Assembly (NCBI GenBank): GCA_035606695.1
Contig: DATNEW010000001.1
Span: 124,001 to 188,000, forward strand
Direction: 5' to 3'
From: Gemmatimonadaceae bacterium
Lineage (GTDB): Bacteria > Gemmatimonadota > Gemmatimonadetes > Gemmatimonadales > Gemmatimonadaceae
DNA length: 64,000 nucleotides
The notes beneath the pieces are model-generated. The model made no database searches and was not told the DNA's origin. It saw only the letters and a list, made by a program, of their open reading frames with translations. Of this stretch, positions 34,852 through 44,562 are shown piece after piece. Position numbers and translations under genes: made by a program. Position 1 is the stretch's first letter, and each line of letters starts with the position of its first letter.

Positions 34852-37068
34852 CTACTCCCCGGGGTGATACACCCGCTCCGTGTGTCCCTTGAGTTGATTC
34901 GGGTAGAAGTACACCGTCCGCAAATTCCCGCTGGCGTACCGCGTCGCCTCGTCATTGAAATGCTTCGACTTCGGATCGCCGCTCTCGCCGCCGGCGGTCA
35001 CCGCACGGGCACGCACGCTGTCCTTCCCGAATTCAACGACGGCGACGAAGCTGTTGCCGCTCGTGCCATACCACTTCTTGGTATTCGGGTACTGCCGCGC
35101 GCCGAATGAGGCGAGTGAGCCCCAGCGCGCCGACGAGAACGGCACTGGAATGCTGAACCCATTGTCGTCGAATGTCGGATTGATGTTGTCGTTGAGCCGC
35201 TGGAAGCGATTGATCTGTCCCCACGGCGTCTGCCACGTACCGAAGTCCGCGGTCAGCTTGTCCGACGCCGCGGCAAGCGACTGAAGCAACAGCTCCGGCG
35301 CCGCTCCATTCGCGATGTAGGAGTCCACGGACTGCCCTGTCCCGCCACCGCCGCGGCGGCCGCCGCCAAGCGCTTGTCCGGCGCGGCGTGAGACGTCTTC
35401 GCCCCAGTAGTTGCCGAGTGAGTTCGCGATCGAATTCTCGCCCCAGCGGTAGTCCCAGTTGCGCAGCACCGCGATCTGGTCAGCGAGCTTGGCGCGCATG
35501 GGATCCGACGCGGGCAGCGCGTCATAGGCTTTCACCAGGACCGGAACGCGCTGCGCGAACCACGGCTGGTAGCTGTCGAACGCCGCGCCGATCAAGTTCG
35601 GAATATTGAAGTTCTTTCTATTAGAGAATACTCTAAGCGCGTGATAGCCGCGCGGTGACTCCTCGCGGCCCATGTCGACATAGACCGGGAAATCTTCGCG
35701 CTTGGGGCTCGACGGGCCGGCGGCCGACCACGGCCAGTTGTTGCTGTTGTAGAGCCAGCCGCTCGCCGGATTGAGCAGATGCGGCGTCTCGTCCACCGTC
35801 ATGAGCGGGCCCCACTCCGTGGCCGGATCGCTGCCGTCCACCGGACGCGTCCAGTCGAAGCGCGTGTCGCGCTTCGGGATATAGTTCGCATGGAAGTAGG
35901 CGATGTTGCCGTCGGCGTCGGCGTAAATCGTGTTGTTCGACGAATTCGCGTGCATGTCCATCACCCTCTTGTACTCGGCATAGTTCTTCGTCTTGGTGCG
36001 CAGGAACGACTGCTCGAGCGCCTGCATCGGCAGCTGCATGCTGCGGAAGGCGACCCACTTCCCGTTCGCTTCGCGAACGATCGGGCCGTGCTGCGTGCGA
36101 TACACCGTGAACACCTTCGAGCCCATGCCGGTCGCCGTCTTGTACGGCACCGTGATGTACTGCTTGATCAGCGGCCGCTCTTCGTTGCCGTACTTATAGA
36201 AATACTCATCGCCCTTCTGCACGATCGTCTCGAGATACTCGTCGACCGCGTCGACGCCGCTCGACGTGTGCATCCAGCCGTTGTGCGTGTTGAAGCCCTG
36301 ATAGACGAAGAACTGTCCCCACGTCACGGCGCCGTACGCGTCGAGGCCTTCGTCGCTCTCGACCTTGACCTCGGAGCGGAAGAAGAACGACGTGTGCGGA
36401 TTGATGAGCAGCAGTGCGCGATGATTGGTCTCGTTCGCGGGCGCGATCGCCGCGCCATTCGAGCCGCGCGGCTCCTTGTCGAGCTCCTCGTACCTCGTGC
36501 CATTGCCACCGCTCGACGCCCTGGACCCGGTGCGTCCGCTGTAGAACGCCTGCAGCTGATTCAGATTCACGCGTTCGATGTCGCCGCCAATGCTGCCTTC
36601 GCTGAACGACAGCGCCATCCACGGCTCGAAGCGCGTGATCACGCGCGGCTTCACCTGGGGATGCGTGTAGAGATAGAAGTTGAGTCCGTCGGCCCACGCG
36701 TTCATCAGGTGGCGAAGCCAATCCGGACTCGCGACGTACATCGCGCGCATCGAATCCGGATCGATGAACAACTTCATCCGCAGATCGCGCCAGATCTCCG
36801 CTTCGCCTTCCGCTTCGGCGAGCCGGCCCTGCGAGTTGATGAAGTTGGTCTCGACGCGATTGAAATCGTCCTCGGCCTGCGCGTAGACGAGCCCGAACAC
36901 CGCGTCCGCGTCGGTCTTGCCGTGAATGTGCGCGATGCCCCAGTCGTCGCGTGTGATCGAGACGTTCTTCGCTTCGCGCTTCCAGTTCGTGATGTCATCG
37001 GCGCTCGGCGCCTGCGCGTAGGCCGACGACGCGAAGACGGCGGCCAGCAGCAAATACAGCTTCTTCAT
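34852..37068 (-). CDS. Secreted penicillin acylase family protein (S45 Ntn-hydrolase)
   Basis: 738 residues with a signal peptide (MKKLYLLLAAVFASSAYAQ). The alpha part has ITRDDWGIAHIHGKTDADAVFGLVYAQAEDDFNRVE, typical of the family. The nucleophile is probably Ser 203 in PRGSNGAAIAP, where autocleavage would generate the beta chain, followed by LLINPHTSFFF and GWMHTSSGVDAVDEY. It may hydrolyse beta-lactam side chains, acyl-homoserine lactones or N-acyl amino acids; the sequence does not tell which. A Gly/Arg-rich insert (GGGRRGGGGTG) is present near residue 570. Length matches the family. Confidence 0.92.
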   Translation of the reverse strand: MKKLYLLLAAVFASSAYAQAPSADDITNWKREAKNVSITRDDWGIAHIHGKTDADAVFGLVYAQAEDDFNRVETNFINSQGRLAEAEGEAEIWRDLRMKLFIDPDSMRAMYVASPDWLRHLMNAWADGLNFYLYTHPQVKPRVITRFEPWMALSFSEGSIGGDIERVNLNQLQAFYSGRTGSRASSGGNGTRYEELDKEPRGSNGAAIAPANETNHRALLLINPHTSFFFRSEVKVESDEGLDAYGAVTWGQFFVYQGFNTHNGWMHTSSGVDAVDEYLETIVQKGDEYFYKYGNEERPLIKQYITVPYKTATGMGSKVFTVYRTQHGPIVREANGKWVAFRSMQLPMQALEQSFLRTKTKNYAEYKRVMDMHANSSNNTIYADADGNIAYFHANYIPKRDTRFDWTRPVDGSDPATEWGPLMTVDETPHLLNPASGWLYNSNNWPWSAAGPSSPKREDFPVYVDMGREESPRGYHALRVFSNRKNFNIPNLIGAAFDSYQPWFAQRVPVLVKAYDALPASDPMRAKLADQIAVLRNWDYRWGENSIANSLGNYWGEDVSRRAGQALGGGRRGGGGTGQSVDSYIANGAAPELLLQSLAAASDKLTADFGTWQTPWGQINRFQRLNDNINPTFDDNGFSIPVPFSSARWGSLASFGARQYPNTKKWYGTSGNSFVAVVEFGKDSVRARAVTAGGESGDPKSKHFNDEATRYASGNLRTVYFYPNQLKGHTERVYHPGE

Positions 37069-37161
37069 GTGAACCCCAGGGGGGCGGATGGTTTGGTGTC
37101 AGTGCGACGTGTAATACTGCCACCAAAGCCACCGCGCCCTCAAGGGATGCGCCACACCGCG

Positions 37162-39651
37162 TTACTCTTCGCGCAATGCCACGTTGGGATCGAGCGACGC
37201 GGCGCGGCGCGCCGGCAGCCAGCACGACACGGCGGCAATCGCGACGAACAGCGCGGCGATGCCGCCAAACGTGAGCGGATCAGTGGGTTTGATGGAGATG
37301 AGCATGCTTGCCTTCTCCATCACACCGGTGAGTGCGAGCGCGGACACCAGCCCGATCGCGATGCCGATTCCGCTCAGCGCGAGCCCGTGGCCGATCATCA
37401 GCCGGAACACGCCTTCGCTCGTGGCGCCGAAGGCCATGCGCACACCGATCTCCGCCGTACGCTGGCGAACGGTGGTCGAGAGCACGCCGTACAAGCCGAT
37501 CGCGGCGAGGACCGCGGCGACGACGCCGAATACGCCGATCAACACGAGCGAGAACCGCGTGGGTGCCATCGCGCGATCGATGTACGCCGACATCGGCTTG
37601 AGCTCGCCGACCGGCACGAGCGGATCGACGTCCGCCACGGCACGGCGTATCTCGGGCATCAATCGCGAGGGATCACCATTCGTGCGTACGGCCCAACGGC
37701 TCGCGGCGCCAAACGCCACCATGCCTTCGGGAATGAATGTTCCTTCACGCCCCGGCTCCGCCAGCGTGAGATGGCGGACGTGGTCCGCGACGCCGACGAT
37801 TTGATAGAACTGCGCATCGGGGGTGAAGATGCGCGCGAAGAGCTGCTTGCCGAGGATCTGATTCAGCGGCGTACCAGGAAACGCTTTCGCCGCCAGATCG
37901 CGGTCGATGATGATCGCGTGCGAGCCGCTATCGTTCTCCGCCCCCTCAAATGTGCGGCCGGCGATCAACTTCACTTTCATGACGTCGAAGAAGTTTGGCC
38001 GAATGAAGTGCGAGGTTGCCTGTTGAAAGAGCGCCGGATTGTCTCGCGCTTCAGGCGGGCCCCAGCGCATGTTCGCGTCCTGCCCGTCGAGCGGCAGTGG
38101 CCCGGCGGCCGTCACGCCCGTGACGCCGGGGATCGCCGCGAGACGTTGCTCGAGACGATCGCCATAGGCACGCGCATCGCCGGGCGTGCGAAGGCGTGCG
38201 TTGAAGGCGGTGAACGTCATCAGGCCGCGTGAATCGAAGCCCGGATCGACGTGCTCGAGGACCATGAAGCTGCGCAACATGAGGCCCGAGCCGACGAGCA
38301 ACACGAACGACAGCGCCACTTCGGCAATGACAACGCCCTGCCGGAGGTACTTGGCGGAATGCAGACCGGGCGTTCGTCCGCCCGCGCGCAGTGTCTGCAG
38401 CAAATTCGGACGCGACGCACGCAACGCCGGGAGAATCCCGAAGATCACCGCGGCGGCGAGCGCGCTGATGATCGTGAACGCCAGCACCTGTCCGTCGATG
38501 GAGACTTGCTCCACGCGCGGGAGCGTCGTCGGCGCGATGGCGATGAGTAGATCGATGCCGAGCTTCGCGAAGGCAAGCCCCAGGATCGCGCCACCGCCGG
38601 CGAGCACGAGACTCTCGGCGAGCATCTGCGCGATGAGGACGCGACGACTGCCACCGAGTGCGGAGCGCACCGCGAGCTCGCGCTCGCGTGACGATGCGCG
38701 CACCAGCAGCAGATTGGCGACGTTGGCGCATGCGATGAGCAGCACGAACATCACCGCGCCCATGAGAGCGAGGATGGCCGGCCGCACGTCCTTCACGATG
38801 TCGCTCTGCATCGGCTCGATGCGAATCGCCATGTCGGCGGACTTCGTGATCGGGACGAGATCGTGGAGGTACAGCGTCAATTTGTTCGCTTGCGCCTGCG
38901 CGGCAGCGAACGACGCACCGGGCTTCAATCGTCCGATCAACCGCATGAACACGTTGAGTCGCGATGCGGTGCTGAAGTCGATTCGAAACACCTGATAGAG
39001 ATCGGGCTGCTCATTGATCCCCGTGCCGGCGGCGAACTCAATTCGTGTATCGGGCTCCGCAACACCCACGATCATCGCGGGTGCGCCACCGACTTGCACC
39101 GTCTTGCCGATCACCGCGGAGTCCGCGCCGAACTTGCGCTCCCAGAACGCGTGGCTGAGCACCGTCATCGCCGGTAAGCGCACCGCCGGCGGCAAGAATG
39201 GATTCTGCGGACCAACCGGCGCCGGCGGCGGCGTTCCATCGGTCTCGCTGAAGTTGCGTCCGAACGCGATGCGGATACCGAGCATCGAGAAGAAATTCGG
39301 CGTGACGCCCGCGGCGACGATCTGTTCCGGCTTTCCATCCTCGCCGACGAACGGCGAACGCCCGGCGTTGATCCCCGCGATGGATTCGAATGCCGTGAGC
39401 TGCTGCTTGACGTCCGGCAGATCCCCGGGGGCCCAGGGGAAGTTGAACAACCGCCGCGCTCGCAAATCGCTCTGGATATTCGCGAGCTGATCGGGGTGCG
39501 CGTACGGCAATGGTCGCAACAACACACCATCGACGACGCTGAAGATCGCGGTGCTGGCACCGATGCCGAGCGCGATGGTGAGGATGGCGGTGAGCGCGAA
39601 CGCGGGATTCTTGCGCAGCGAACGGCCGGCGAAGGCGAGGTCTCGAAGCAT
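37162..39651 (-). CDS. ADOP-type ABC permease (FtsX/MacB-like), complete
   Basis: 829 residues starting MLRDLAFAGRSLRKNPAFA, TM1 at about 20-42 (LTAILTIALGIGASTAIFSVVDG) with LLRPLPYAHPDQL, then a periplasmic domain, TMs with LLIACANVANLLLVRASSRERELAVRSALGGSR, second periplasmic domain and three final TMs (VLAAIGLYGVLSTTVRQRTAEIGVRMAFGA), ending SLDPNVALREE. The frame is open to 39759 but MLRDLAF is the family-like start. No soluble prefix and no PadR gene. It stands alone behind the acylase gene. Confidence 0.92.
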   Translation of the reverse strand: MLRDLAFAGRSLRKNPAFALTAILTIALGIGASTAIFSVVDGVLLRPLPYAHPDQLANIQSDLRARRLFNFPWAPGDLPDVKQQLTAFESIAGINAGRSPFVGEDGKPEQIVAAGVTPNFFSMLGIRIAFGRNFSETDGTPPPAPVGPQNPFLPPAVRLPAMTVLSHAFWERKFGADSAVIGKTVQVGGAPAMIVGVAEPDTRIEFAAGTGINEQPDLYQVFRIDFSTASRLNVFMRLIGRLKPGASFAAAQAQANKLTLYLHDLVPITKSADMAIRIEPMQSDIVKDVRPAILALMGAVMFVLLIACANVANLLLVRASSRERELAVRSALGGSRRVLIAQMLAESLVLAGGGAILGLAFAKLGIDLLIAIAPTTLPRVEQVSIDGQVLAFTIISALAAAVIFGILPALRASRPNLLQTLRAGGRTPGLHSAKYLRQGVVIAEVALSFVLLVGSGLMLRSFMVLEHVDPGFDSRGLMTFTAFNARLRTPGDARAYGDRLEQRLAAIPGVTGVTAAGPLPLDGQDANMRWGPPEARDNPALFQQATSHFIRPNFFDVMKVKLIAGRTFEGAENDSGSHAIIIDRDLAAKAFPGTPLNQILGKQLFARIFTPDAQFYQIVGVADHVRHLTLAEPGREGTFIPEGMVAFGAASRWAVRTNGDPSRLMPEIRRAVADVDPLVPVGELKPMSAYIDRAMAPTRFSLVLIGVFGVVAAVLAAIGLYGVLSTTVRQRTAEIGVRMAFGATSEGVFRLMIGHGLALSGIGIAIGLVSALALTGVMEKASMLISIKPTDPLTFGGIAALFVAIAAVSCWLPARRAASLDPNVALREE

Positions 39652-39863
39652 GGATCGACCGGGGCATGGGGAGACATCGTGCCACGAAGGTGCAACGAAG
39701 GCGCAACAACGATCAAGCCTCATGGCACGGCGCATTCCGCGTCGCGCGACGACCAGCATGTTGGTATGACGTGACTTAGGAAAACGATCGCCGACTCGTC
39801 CCGCCCATGTGTGGGACGGGCTGTTCGAATACGAACAGCACGCCGAACGCGATTACAATCGCC

Positions 39864-40262
39864 TTACGGTCGTTTCGTCGGCATGAGCGTGTCCGAGACA
39901 GGCTGGAAATCATCGGGATAGTGCATCTCCATCACGGCCCGCGTGCGCTCGAGCGTGAGGTCCGCGGCGTACAAGCCGTAGCGCTTGGAATCGGCGAACA
40001 CGCGAATGCCCGCGGAGTGCACCCACTGCACATCGAAGGTTTTCGACTGCGCCGGTTGAACGAGCCCAATGAGCTCGCGTCGCCCGGTGCTGTCGGCGTA
40101 TCGAACGACGAGGTCCGTGTTGGAGTGGTTGGTCAGCGTGACGCGGCAGACGCGGCCGGCGCACGGCTCGGTGACGGCGAGTGCGGGGCTGCCGGAGGGG
40201 TGCGAGCACGCGACCAGTGCGAATGCAGCGAACATCGTGAGCACGGCGAGTGTTGCGCGCAT
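39864..40262 (-). CDS. Putative lipoprotein, 132 aa
   Basis: Starts MRATLAVLTMFAAFALVACS, a lipoprotein signal with the lipidated Cys at residue 19 (lipobox LVAC). The mature part contains a Cys pair (EPCAGRVCRVTLTNHSNTDLVVRY) and a small beta domain of unknown family. The frame opens at 40298, but the lipobox fixes the start at 40262. Confidence 0.75.
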   Translation of the reverse strand: MRATLAVLTMFAAFALVACSHPSGSPALAVTEPCAGRVCRVTLTNHSNTDLVVRYADSTGRRELIGLVQPAQSKTFDVQWVHSAGIRVFADSKRYGLYAADLTLERTRAVMEMHYPDDFQPVSDTLMPTKRP

Positions 40263-40440
40263 GGCGAGCCTCGGCACGAAGTAGTGAATTGTATACATCG
40301 CTGCTTCGCGATGGACAAGTGGACCAATTCCTCGCGCTTTTCCGGTCTCGTGCGTAAGTCTCTAGCGGGCCCGGTCATCCCACGCGATCGGCCGCTCGAC
40401 CCAGCCATTTCCCGTCCTCTCTACGCCCACAGGAGTCAGG

Positions 40441-43400
40441 ATGTCGCAAGTGAAGCACGCGCTGTACACGCGGTATGCGCACTACTCGAGACGCCTGGCG
40501 CTCGCCGCCGGTACCGCGCTCGCTGCACTGAGCCCGGCCGCGGCGCTTCATGCGCAGGCCGCTACATCGTCACAGAAACTCGATCAGGAATACACGGCGC
40601 AGATCAAGAAGGATCTTTCCGACCCGCGCATCTCGACGGAGCTCGTCGATCACCTTCCCGCCTCGGCCACGGTGCCGACGCCGCTCAAGTTCCTGGGCCA
40701 TATCGTCGGGGCGCCGGGCATTCTCGATCACGCGGCCGACATTCACCGCTATCTCGAGGCGGTGGCGAAGGCGAACCCCAAGCGTGCCAAGTTCTGGAGG
40801 ATCGGCAAGACCGAAGAGGGGCGCGACATCGTCCTCATGGCGATCGCCGACGAGCAGACGATCGCGAATTTAGACAAGTATAAAGGCTATCTCAATCAGC
40901 TGACCGATCCGCGCAAGACCACGGAAGCGCAGGCGCGCCAGCTGATTCACACGGCGAAACCGATCTACTACATCACGAGCGGCATGCACTCGCCCGAATC
41001 GGGCGGCCCCGAGATGCTGATGGAGCTGGCGTATCGCCTGGTGGTGGAAGAGACGCCGCTCATTCAGAACATTCGGAACAACGTCATCACGCTCATCACG
41101 CCGGTCGTCGAGGTGGATGGGCGCGAGAAGTACGTGGACAACCACTACTTCAACGAGAAGTGGAACAAGGATCACAACATCAATCCCGACGCCGCCGGCG
41201 GCGGCCGAGGGGGTGGCGCGCTGCCGCTCATGTACTGGGGCAAGTACGTGCAGCACGACAACAACCGCGACGGCATGGGCCAGTTCCTGCAGCTCACGCA
41301 GGCGGTGACGCGCGTGCAGCTCGACTGGACGCCGACGATCATGCACGACCTGCACGAGGCGCAGACGTACCTGTATGCGTCGACCGGCACGGGCCCGTAC
41401 AACGACGCGCTCGATCCCGTCACCGTGGACGAGTGGTGGTATCTCGCCAAGAACGACGTGATGGAGATGACGAAGCGCGGCGTGCCGGGCGTGTGGACCT
41501 ACGGGTTCTATGACGGCTGGGTACCGAATTACATGTTCTTCATCGCGCACACGCACAACGCGATCGGACGCTTTTACGAGGTGCAGAGCTACTGCCAGGG
41601 TTCGTGTGGCAACTACGTCGTGCGCCCCGGCAACACGACGACGAGCAAGGAGTGGTTCCGTCCGAACCCGCCGCTCGATTCGATCACGTGGAGCCCTCGC
41701 GCAAACACGAACATTCAGGAATCGGCCATCCTCTTCGCGCTCAATCGCACGGCGAAGGACAAGGACATGTTCCTGGAGAACTACTGGCTCAAGAACAAGC
41801 GGGCGATCGAGAAGGGCACGAAGAAGCCGGGTACGGTGGCGGCGTGGGTGATTCCGGCCAACCAGCACGCGCGCGAGAACGCCGCCCAAGCGGTGAATGA
41901 GCTCAAGTTGCAGGGCCTCGAGTTCAACCGCGCGACGCACGACTTCACGGTGGGCAGCGTACAGGTGCACGGCGGCGACTACATCATCCGCGGCGACCAG
42001 CCCTTCCGCACGCTCGCCGACATGTATTTCTCGCTGCAGAACTATCCGCCGCAGAACCCCTCGCCGTACGACGACACCGGCTGGACGTTCCCGTTGATGC
42101 GGAACATCACGGTGTATGAGGTAACTGATAAGAGTATTTTCCAACAACCGATGGACCGCATCCCGCAGAAGGGCGACGTCGTCGCGACGGGCGGCATCAG
42201 CGGCAGCGGCAACACCGTGATCGTCGAGAACAACAGCGACAACACGCTCGTCTCCTTCCGCTTCAAGAATCCGAACGTCAAGATGGCGGCGGCTGAAGAG
42301 TCCTTCTCGGTGGACGGACACACGTTCGCGCCGGGCGCCATTATCGTCGCCAATGCCAATCGTGCGCAGCTCGAGCCGTCGATCAAGAAGCTCGGGTTGA
42401 CGGCGTACGCCGTAGCGAGTGCGCCGAGTGTGAAGTCGCATGACCTGGACATTCCGCGCATCGGGTACATCCACAGCTGGACGCGCACGCAAGACGAAGG
42501 CTGGGTGCGGGCCGCGCTCGATACATACGGCGTCCCCTATCAGTACTTCGGCGAGAACGCCCTGGCGAAGATGGGCGATCTCCGAACGAAGTTCGACGTG
42601 ATCATCTATCCGCACGGCGGGTCGGGTGTCGGCCAGCTCGCGCAGGGGGGTCGCGGCGGCCGCGGCGGCGCGACGTCGAACGACCCGGTCCCGTACAAGA
42701 GCACGAAGGAATTCCCATCGCTCGGCTACCCGGATTCGACGGACGACATTCGCGGCGCGCTGGGTGAGGACGGCATGAAGTCGTTGTATGCCTTCATTCA
42801 GCATGGCGGCACGCTGATCACGGAAGGCAACACGTCGCAGATTCTGCCCGAGATGAAGCTCACGCCGGGCGTGACGTACGAGCCGGCGAACGCGCTGTTC
42901 GCACGCGGAACGATTCTCCGCAGCTTGATCAGCGATGCAAAGAGCCCGTTGGTGTACGGCTACAATCACACCGAAGTGCCCGTGTACTTCAGCACGGGTC
43001 CGGTGTTGAATGCGGGCGCCGGTGCGCCGGCGGTTGCGTCGTCGCCGGACAACGGCCGCGGTGGGCGCGCCGGCAGCGTGGCGCAGAACACGACGCCGAT
43101 GGCGAACCTGCTCAAGTTGTCGCCGTGGGATCCCGATCACACGGGCGCGGCGTTCGGCGTGGCGACGAGTGTGGGCAACGACTTCAACGTCGCGCAGGCG
43201 GGACAGGCCGGCGGTGGTCGCGGCGGACGCGGTGGCGGCGGTGGCTTCGGCGGATTCGGTGGGAATACGGGCCCGGTTACCGTGCCCGGCCTTTCAGCCG
43301 ATCCGAATTCGTCGACGCGTGTCGTGATGCAGTTCCCCGAGAAGGCCGAGGACATGCTCTTGTCGGGGACGTTGGAGCATGGCGAGCTGCTGTCGCGCCG

Positions 43401-43545
43401 CGCGACGCTGGTGGATGAGAAGGTGGGCCAGGGTCACGTCGTGATGTTTGCGTTCCGGCCGTATTGGCGGTGGCAGACGCAGGGCACGTTCGCGATGGGG
43501 TTCAATGCCATCATGAACTGGAATGATTTGGACGCGGGGCGGTAG
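40441..43545 (+). CDS. Secreted M14 family zinc carboxypeptidase-like protein
   Basis: 1034 residues. A signal peptide ends near residue 40 (LAALSPAAALHAQA). The M14 domain (about 70-400) shows the first zinc motif HSPESGG (His near 183, Glu near 186), VVEVDGREKYVDNHYFNEKWNKD, the HDNNRDG motif and the third-ligand region MHDLHEAQTYLY near 301. The C-terminal 500 residues are beta-rich with ALxVPY-like and glutamine-amidotransferase-like segments (LYAFIQHGGTLITEGNTSQ). Gly/Arg-rich inserts occur near 256, 735 and 915-945 (QAGGGRGGRGGGGGFGGFGG). AGGAG precedes the ATG. It probably trims peptides outside the cytoplasm. Confidence 0.9.
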   Translation: MSQVKHALYTRYAHYSRRLALAAGTALAALSPAAALHAQAATSSQKLDQEYTAQIKKDLSDPRISTELVDHLPASATVPTPLKFLGHIVGAPGILDHAADIHRYLEAVAKANPKRAKFWRIGKTEEGRDIVLMAIADEQTIANLDKYKGYLNQLTDPRKTTEAQARQLIHTAKPIYYITSGMHSPESGGPEMLMELAYRLVVEETPLIQNIRNNVITLITPVVEVDGREKYVDNHYFNEKWNKDHNINPDAAGGGRGGGALPLMYWGKYVQHDNNRDGMGQFLQLTQAVTRVQLDWTPTIMHDLHEAQTYLYASTGTGPYNDALDPVTVDEWWYLAKNDVMEMTKRGVPGVWTYGFYDGWVPNYMFFIAHTHNAIGRFYEVQSYCQGSCGNYVVRPGNTTTSKEWFRPNPPLDSITWSPRANTNIQESAILFALNRTAKDKDMFLENYWLKNKRAIEKGTKKPGTVAAWVIPANQHARENAAQAVNELKLQGLEFNRATHDFTVGSVQVHGGDYIIRGDQPFRTLADMYFSLQNYPPQNPSPYDDTGWTFPLMRNITVYEVTDKSIFQQPMDRIPQKGDVVATGGISGSGNTVIVENNSDNTLVSFRFKNPNVKMAAAEESFSVDGHTFAPGAIIVANANRAQLEPSIKKLGLTAYAVASAPSVKSHDLDIPRIGYIHSWTRTQDEGWVRAALDTYGVPYQYFGENALAKMGDLRTKFDVIIYPHGGSGVGQLAQGGRGGRGGATSNDPVPYKSTKEFPSLGYPDSTDDIRGALGEDGMKSLYAFIQHGGTLITEGNTSQILPEMKLTPGVTYEPANALFARGTILRSLISDAKSPLVYGYNHTEVPVYFSTGPVLNAGAGAPAVASSPDNGRGGRAGSVAQNTTPMANLLKLSPWDPDHTGAAFGVATSVGNDFNVAQAGQAGGGRGGRGGGGGFGGFGGNTGPVTVPGLSADPNSSTRVVMQFPEKAEDMLLSGTLEHGELLSRRATLVDEKVGQGHVVMFAFRPYWRWQTQGTFAMGFNAIMNWNDLDAGR

Positions 43546-43653
43546 CGCTGGGCGTTGGGCGACGGGCGCTGGGCGTGAAAGCAAAAGGGCGATGGGATCT
43601 TCTCCGTCGCCCTTTGCAGTTTCGCCCACCGCCCAGCGCCCAGCGCCCATCGC
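43546..43653. terminator. Large hairpin made of TGGGCG repeats between convergent genes
   Basis: Left arm 43546-43592 (GCGCTGGGCGTTGGGCG, then AAAGGGCGA) and right arm 43606-43653 (TCGCCCTTTG, then GCCCAGCGCCCAGCGCCC) pair over nearly 47 bases with a 13-base loop. It separates the M14 gene from the convergent outer-membrane protein gene and touches the latter's stop, so a bidirectional terminator is likely. Confidence 0.75.
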
Positions 43654-44432
43654 TACTTCCCGACGCGCCTTCCCAGAATCATCTTTACAATACTCTTATC
43701 CCCGCCCGCGGTCAGCGCCGAGCCGTAGCCGAGGTTGAACTCCCACGCCGGACCCAGGTCGAGATTGACCGCGCCGAAGAGCAAATGCTCCTGCTCGGCG
43801 ATCGGATCGAGGCGCGTGAGCGTGCCCGTCGATCCGTAGTACTCGATCGCCAGGTTCACCTTCTTCGTCAGGTCGTAGCCGACGTTGAGATTCGGTTCGA
43901 AGTCGAACGGTTTGTTCGCGTTCGGCCCGCGAAGCGACTTGCCGAGCGTGGGATTGAACGAGACGTACCATCGGTCGACGGTCTTGTCGATGATCGGCCG
44001 CAATTCGTACGTCCAGGTGTCGCCGGAGAATTTCTCCTTGGAGTAGCCGATCTCCTGGGAGATGCTGACGCCGACGGGCCAACCCCAGCTTTCCGGCGCG
44101 CGCACGCGCGGGCGGATGTGGGTGCCGACCCACTGGTAGTTCTGTCCGTCGGGCTTGGCGGTGAACCAATAGAAGCCGAGCTCCGACCAGTCGTTCCAGC
44201 CGTGGGTGATCTCGAGCGTTTCGTGCAGCGCGTGATTGGTGGCGATGATCCCGTCGTCGGATGTCGCGCGACTGCCCTTGAGGGTGTAGTTCGAGTGGAG
44301 CTCGAACATGGTGATGCCCTTGGGCATGGTCTCGGAGCCGTAGACCTGGATTTCGTAGTTTTCCTGGGCGGCGAGTGGTCGCGCCAGCAGGCACAGTGAG
44401 CCGACGAACGCCAGAACGAAGATGGATCGCAT
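43653..44432 (-). CDS. Putative outer-membrane beta-barrel protein
   Basis: 259 residues with signal peptide (FVLAFVGSLCLLARPLAAQ). The mature protein consists of alternating strands (FELHSNYTLKGS, HALHETLEITHGW, WSELGFYWFTA, YELRPIIDKTVDRWYVSFNPTLGKS, VNLAIEYYGSTGTL) ending in IVKMILGRRVGK. This looks like a small porin-like barrel; no named family recognised. Divergent from the Ser/Thr kinase gene. Confidence 0.75.
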   Translation of the reverse strand: MRSIFVLAFVGSLCLLARPLAAQENYEIQVYGSETMPKGITMFELHSNYTLKGSRATSDDGIIATNHALHETLEITHGWNDWSELGFYWFTAKPDGQNYQWVGTHIRPRVRAPESWGWPVGVSISQEIGYSKEKFSGDTWTYELRPIIDKTVDRWYVSFNPTLGKSLRGPNANKPFDFEPNLNVGYDLTKKVNLAIEYYGSTGTLTRLDPIAEQEHLLFGAVNLDLGPAWEFNLGYGSALTAGGDKSIVKMILGRRVGK

Positions 44433-44562
44433 GGAGGGAATTGTAAGGAATCACACTGTGCATGGTGCAAGGCCCACGCGTTTGGATAGTTGTACGTCCC
44501 GCCGACGCGATTTGCTGACATCAAGCGCTAGCGATGGCGTGCGCCAAGTCGTAGAGTAAGGC

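Noticed and set aside
35779..38232. 817-residue plus-strand open frame
   Set aside because: Antisense of the S45 acylase and ADOP permease genes; Arg/His-rich, no domain.
40870..43140. 756-residue minus-strand open frame
   Set aside because: Antisense of the M14 gene, Arg/His/Val-rich, no recognisable fold.
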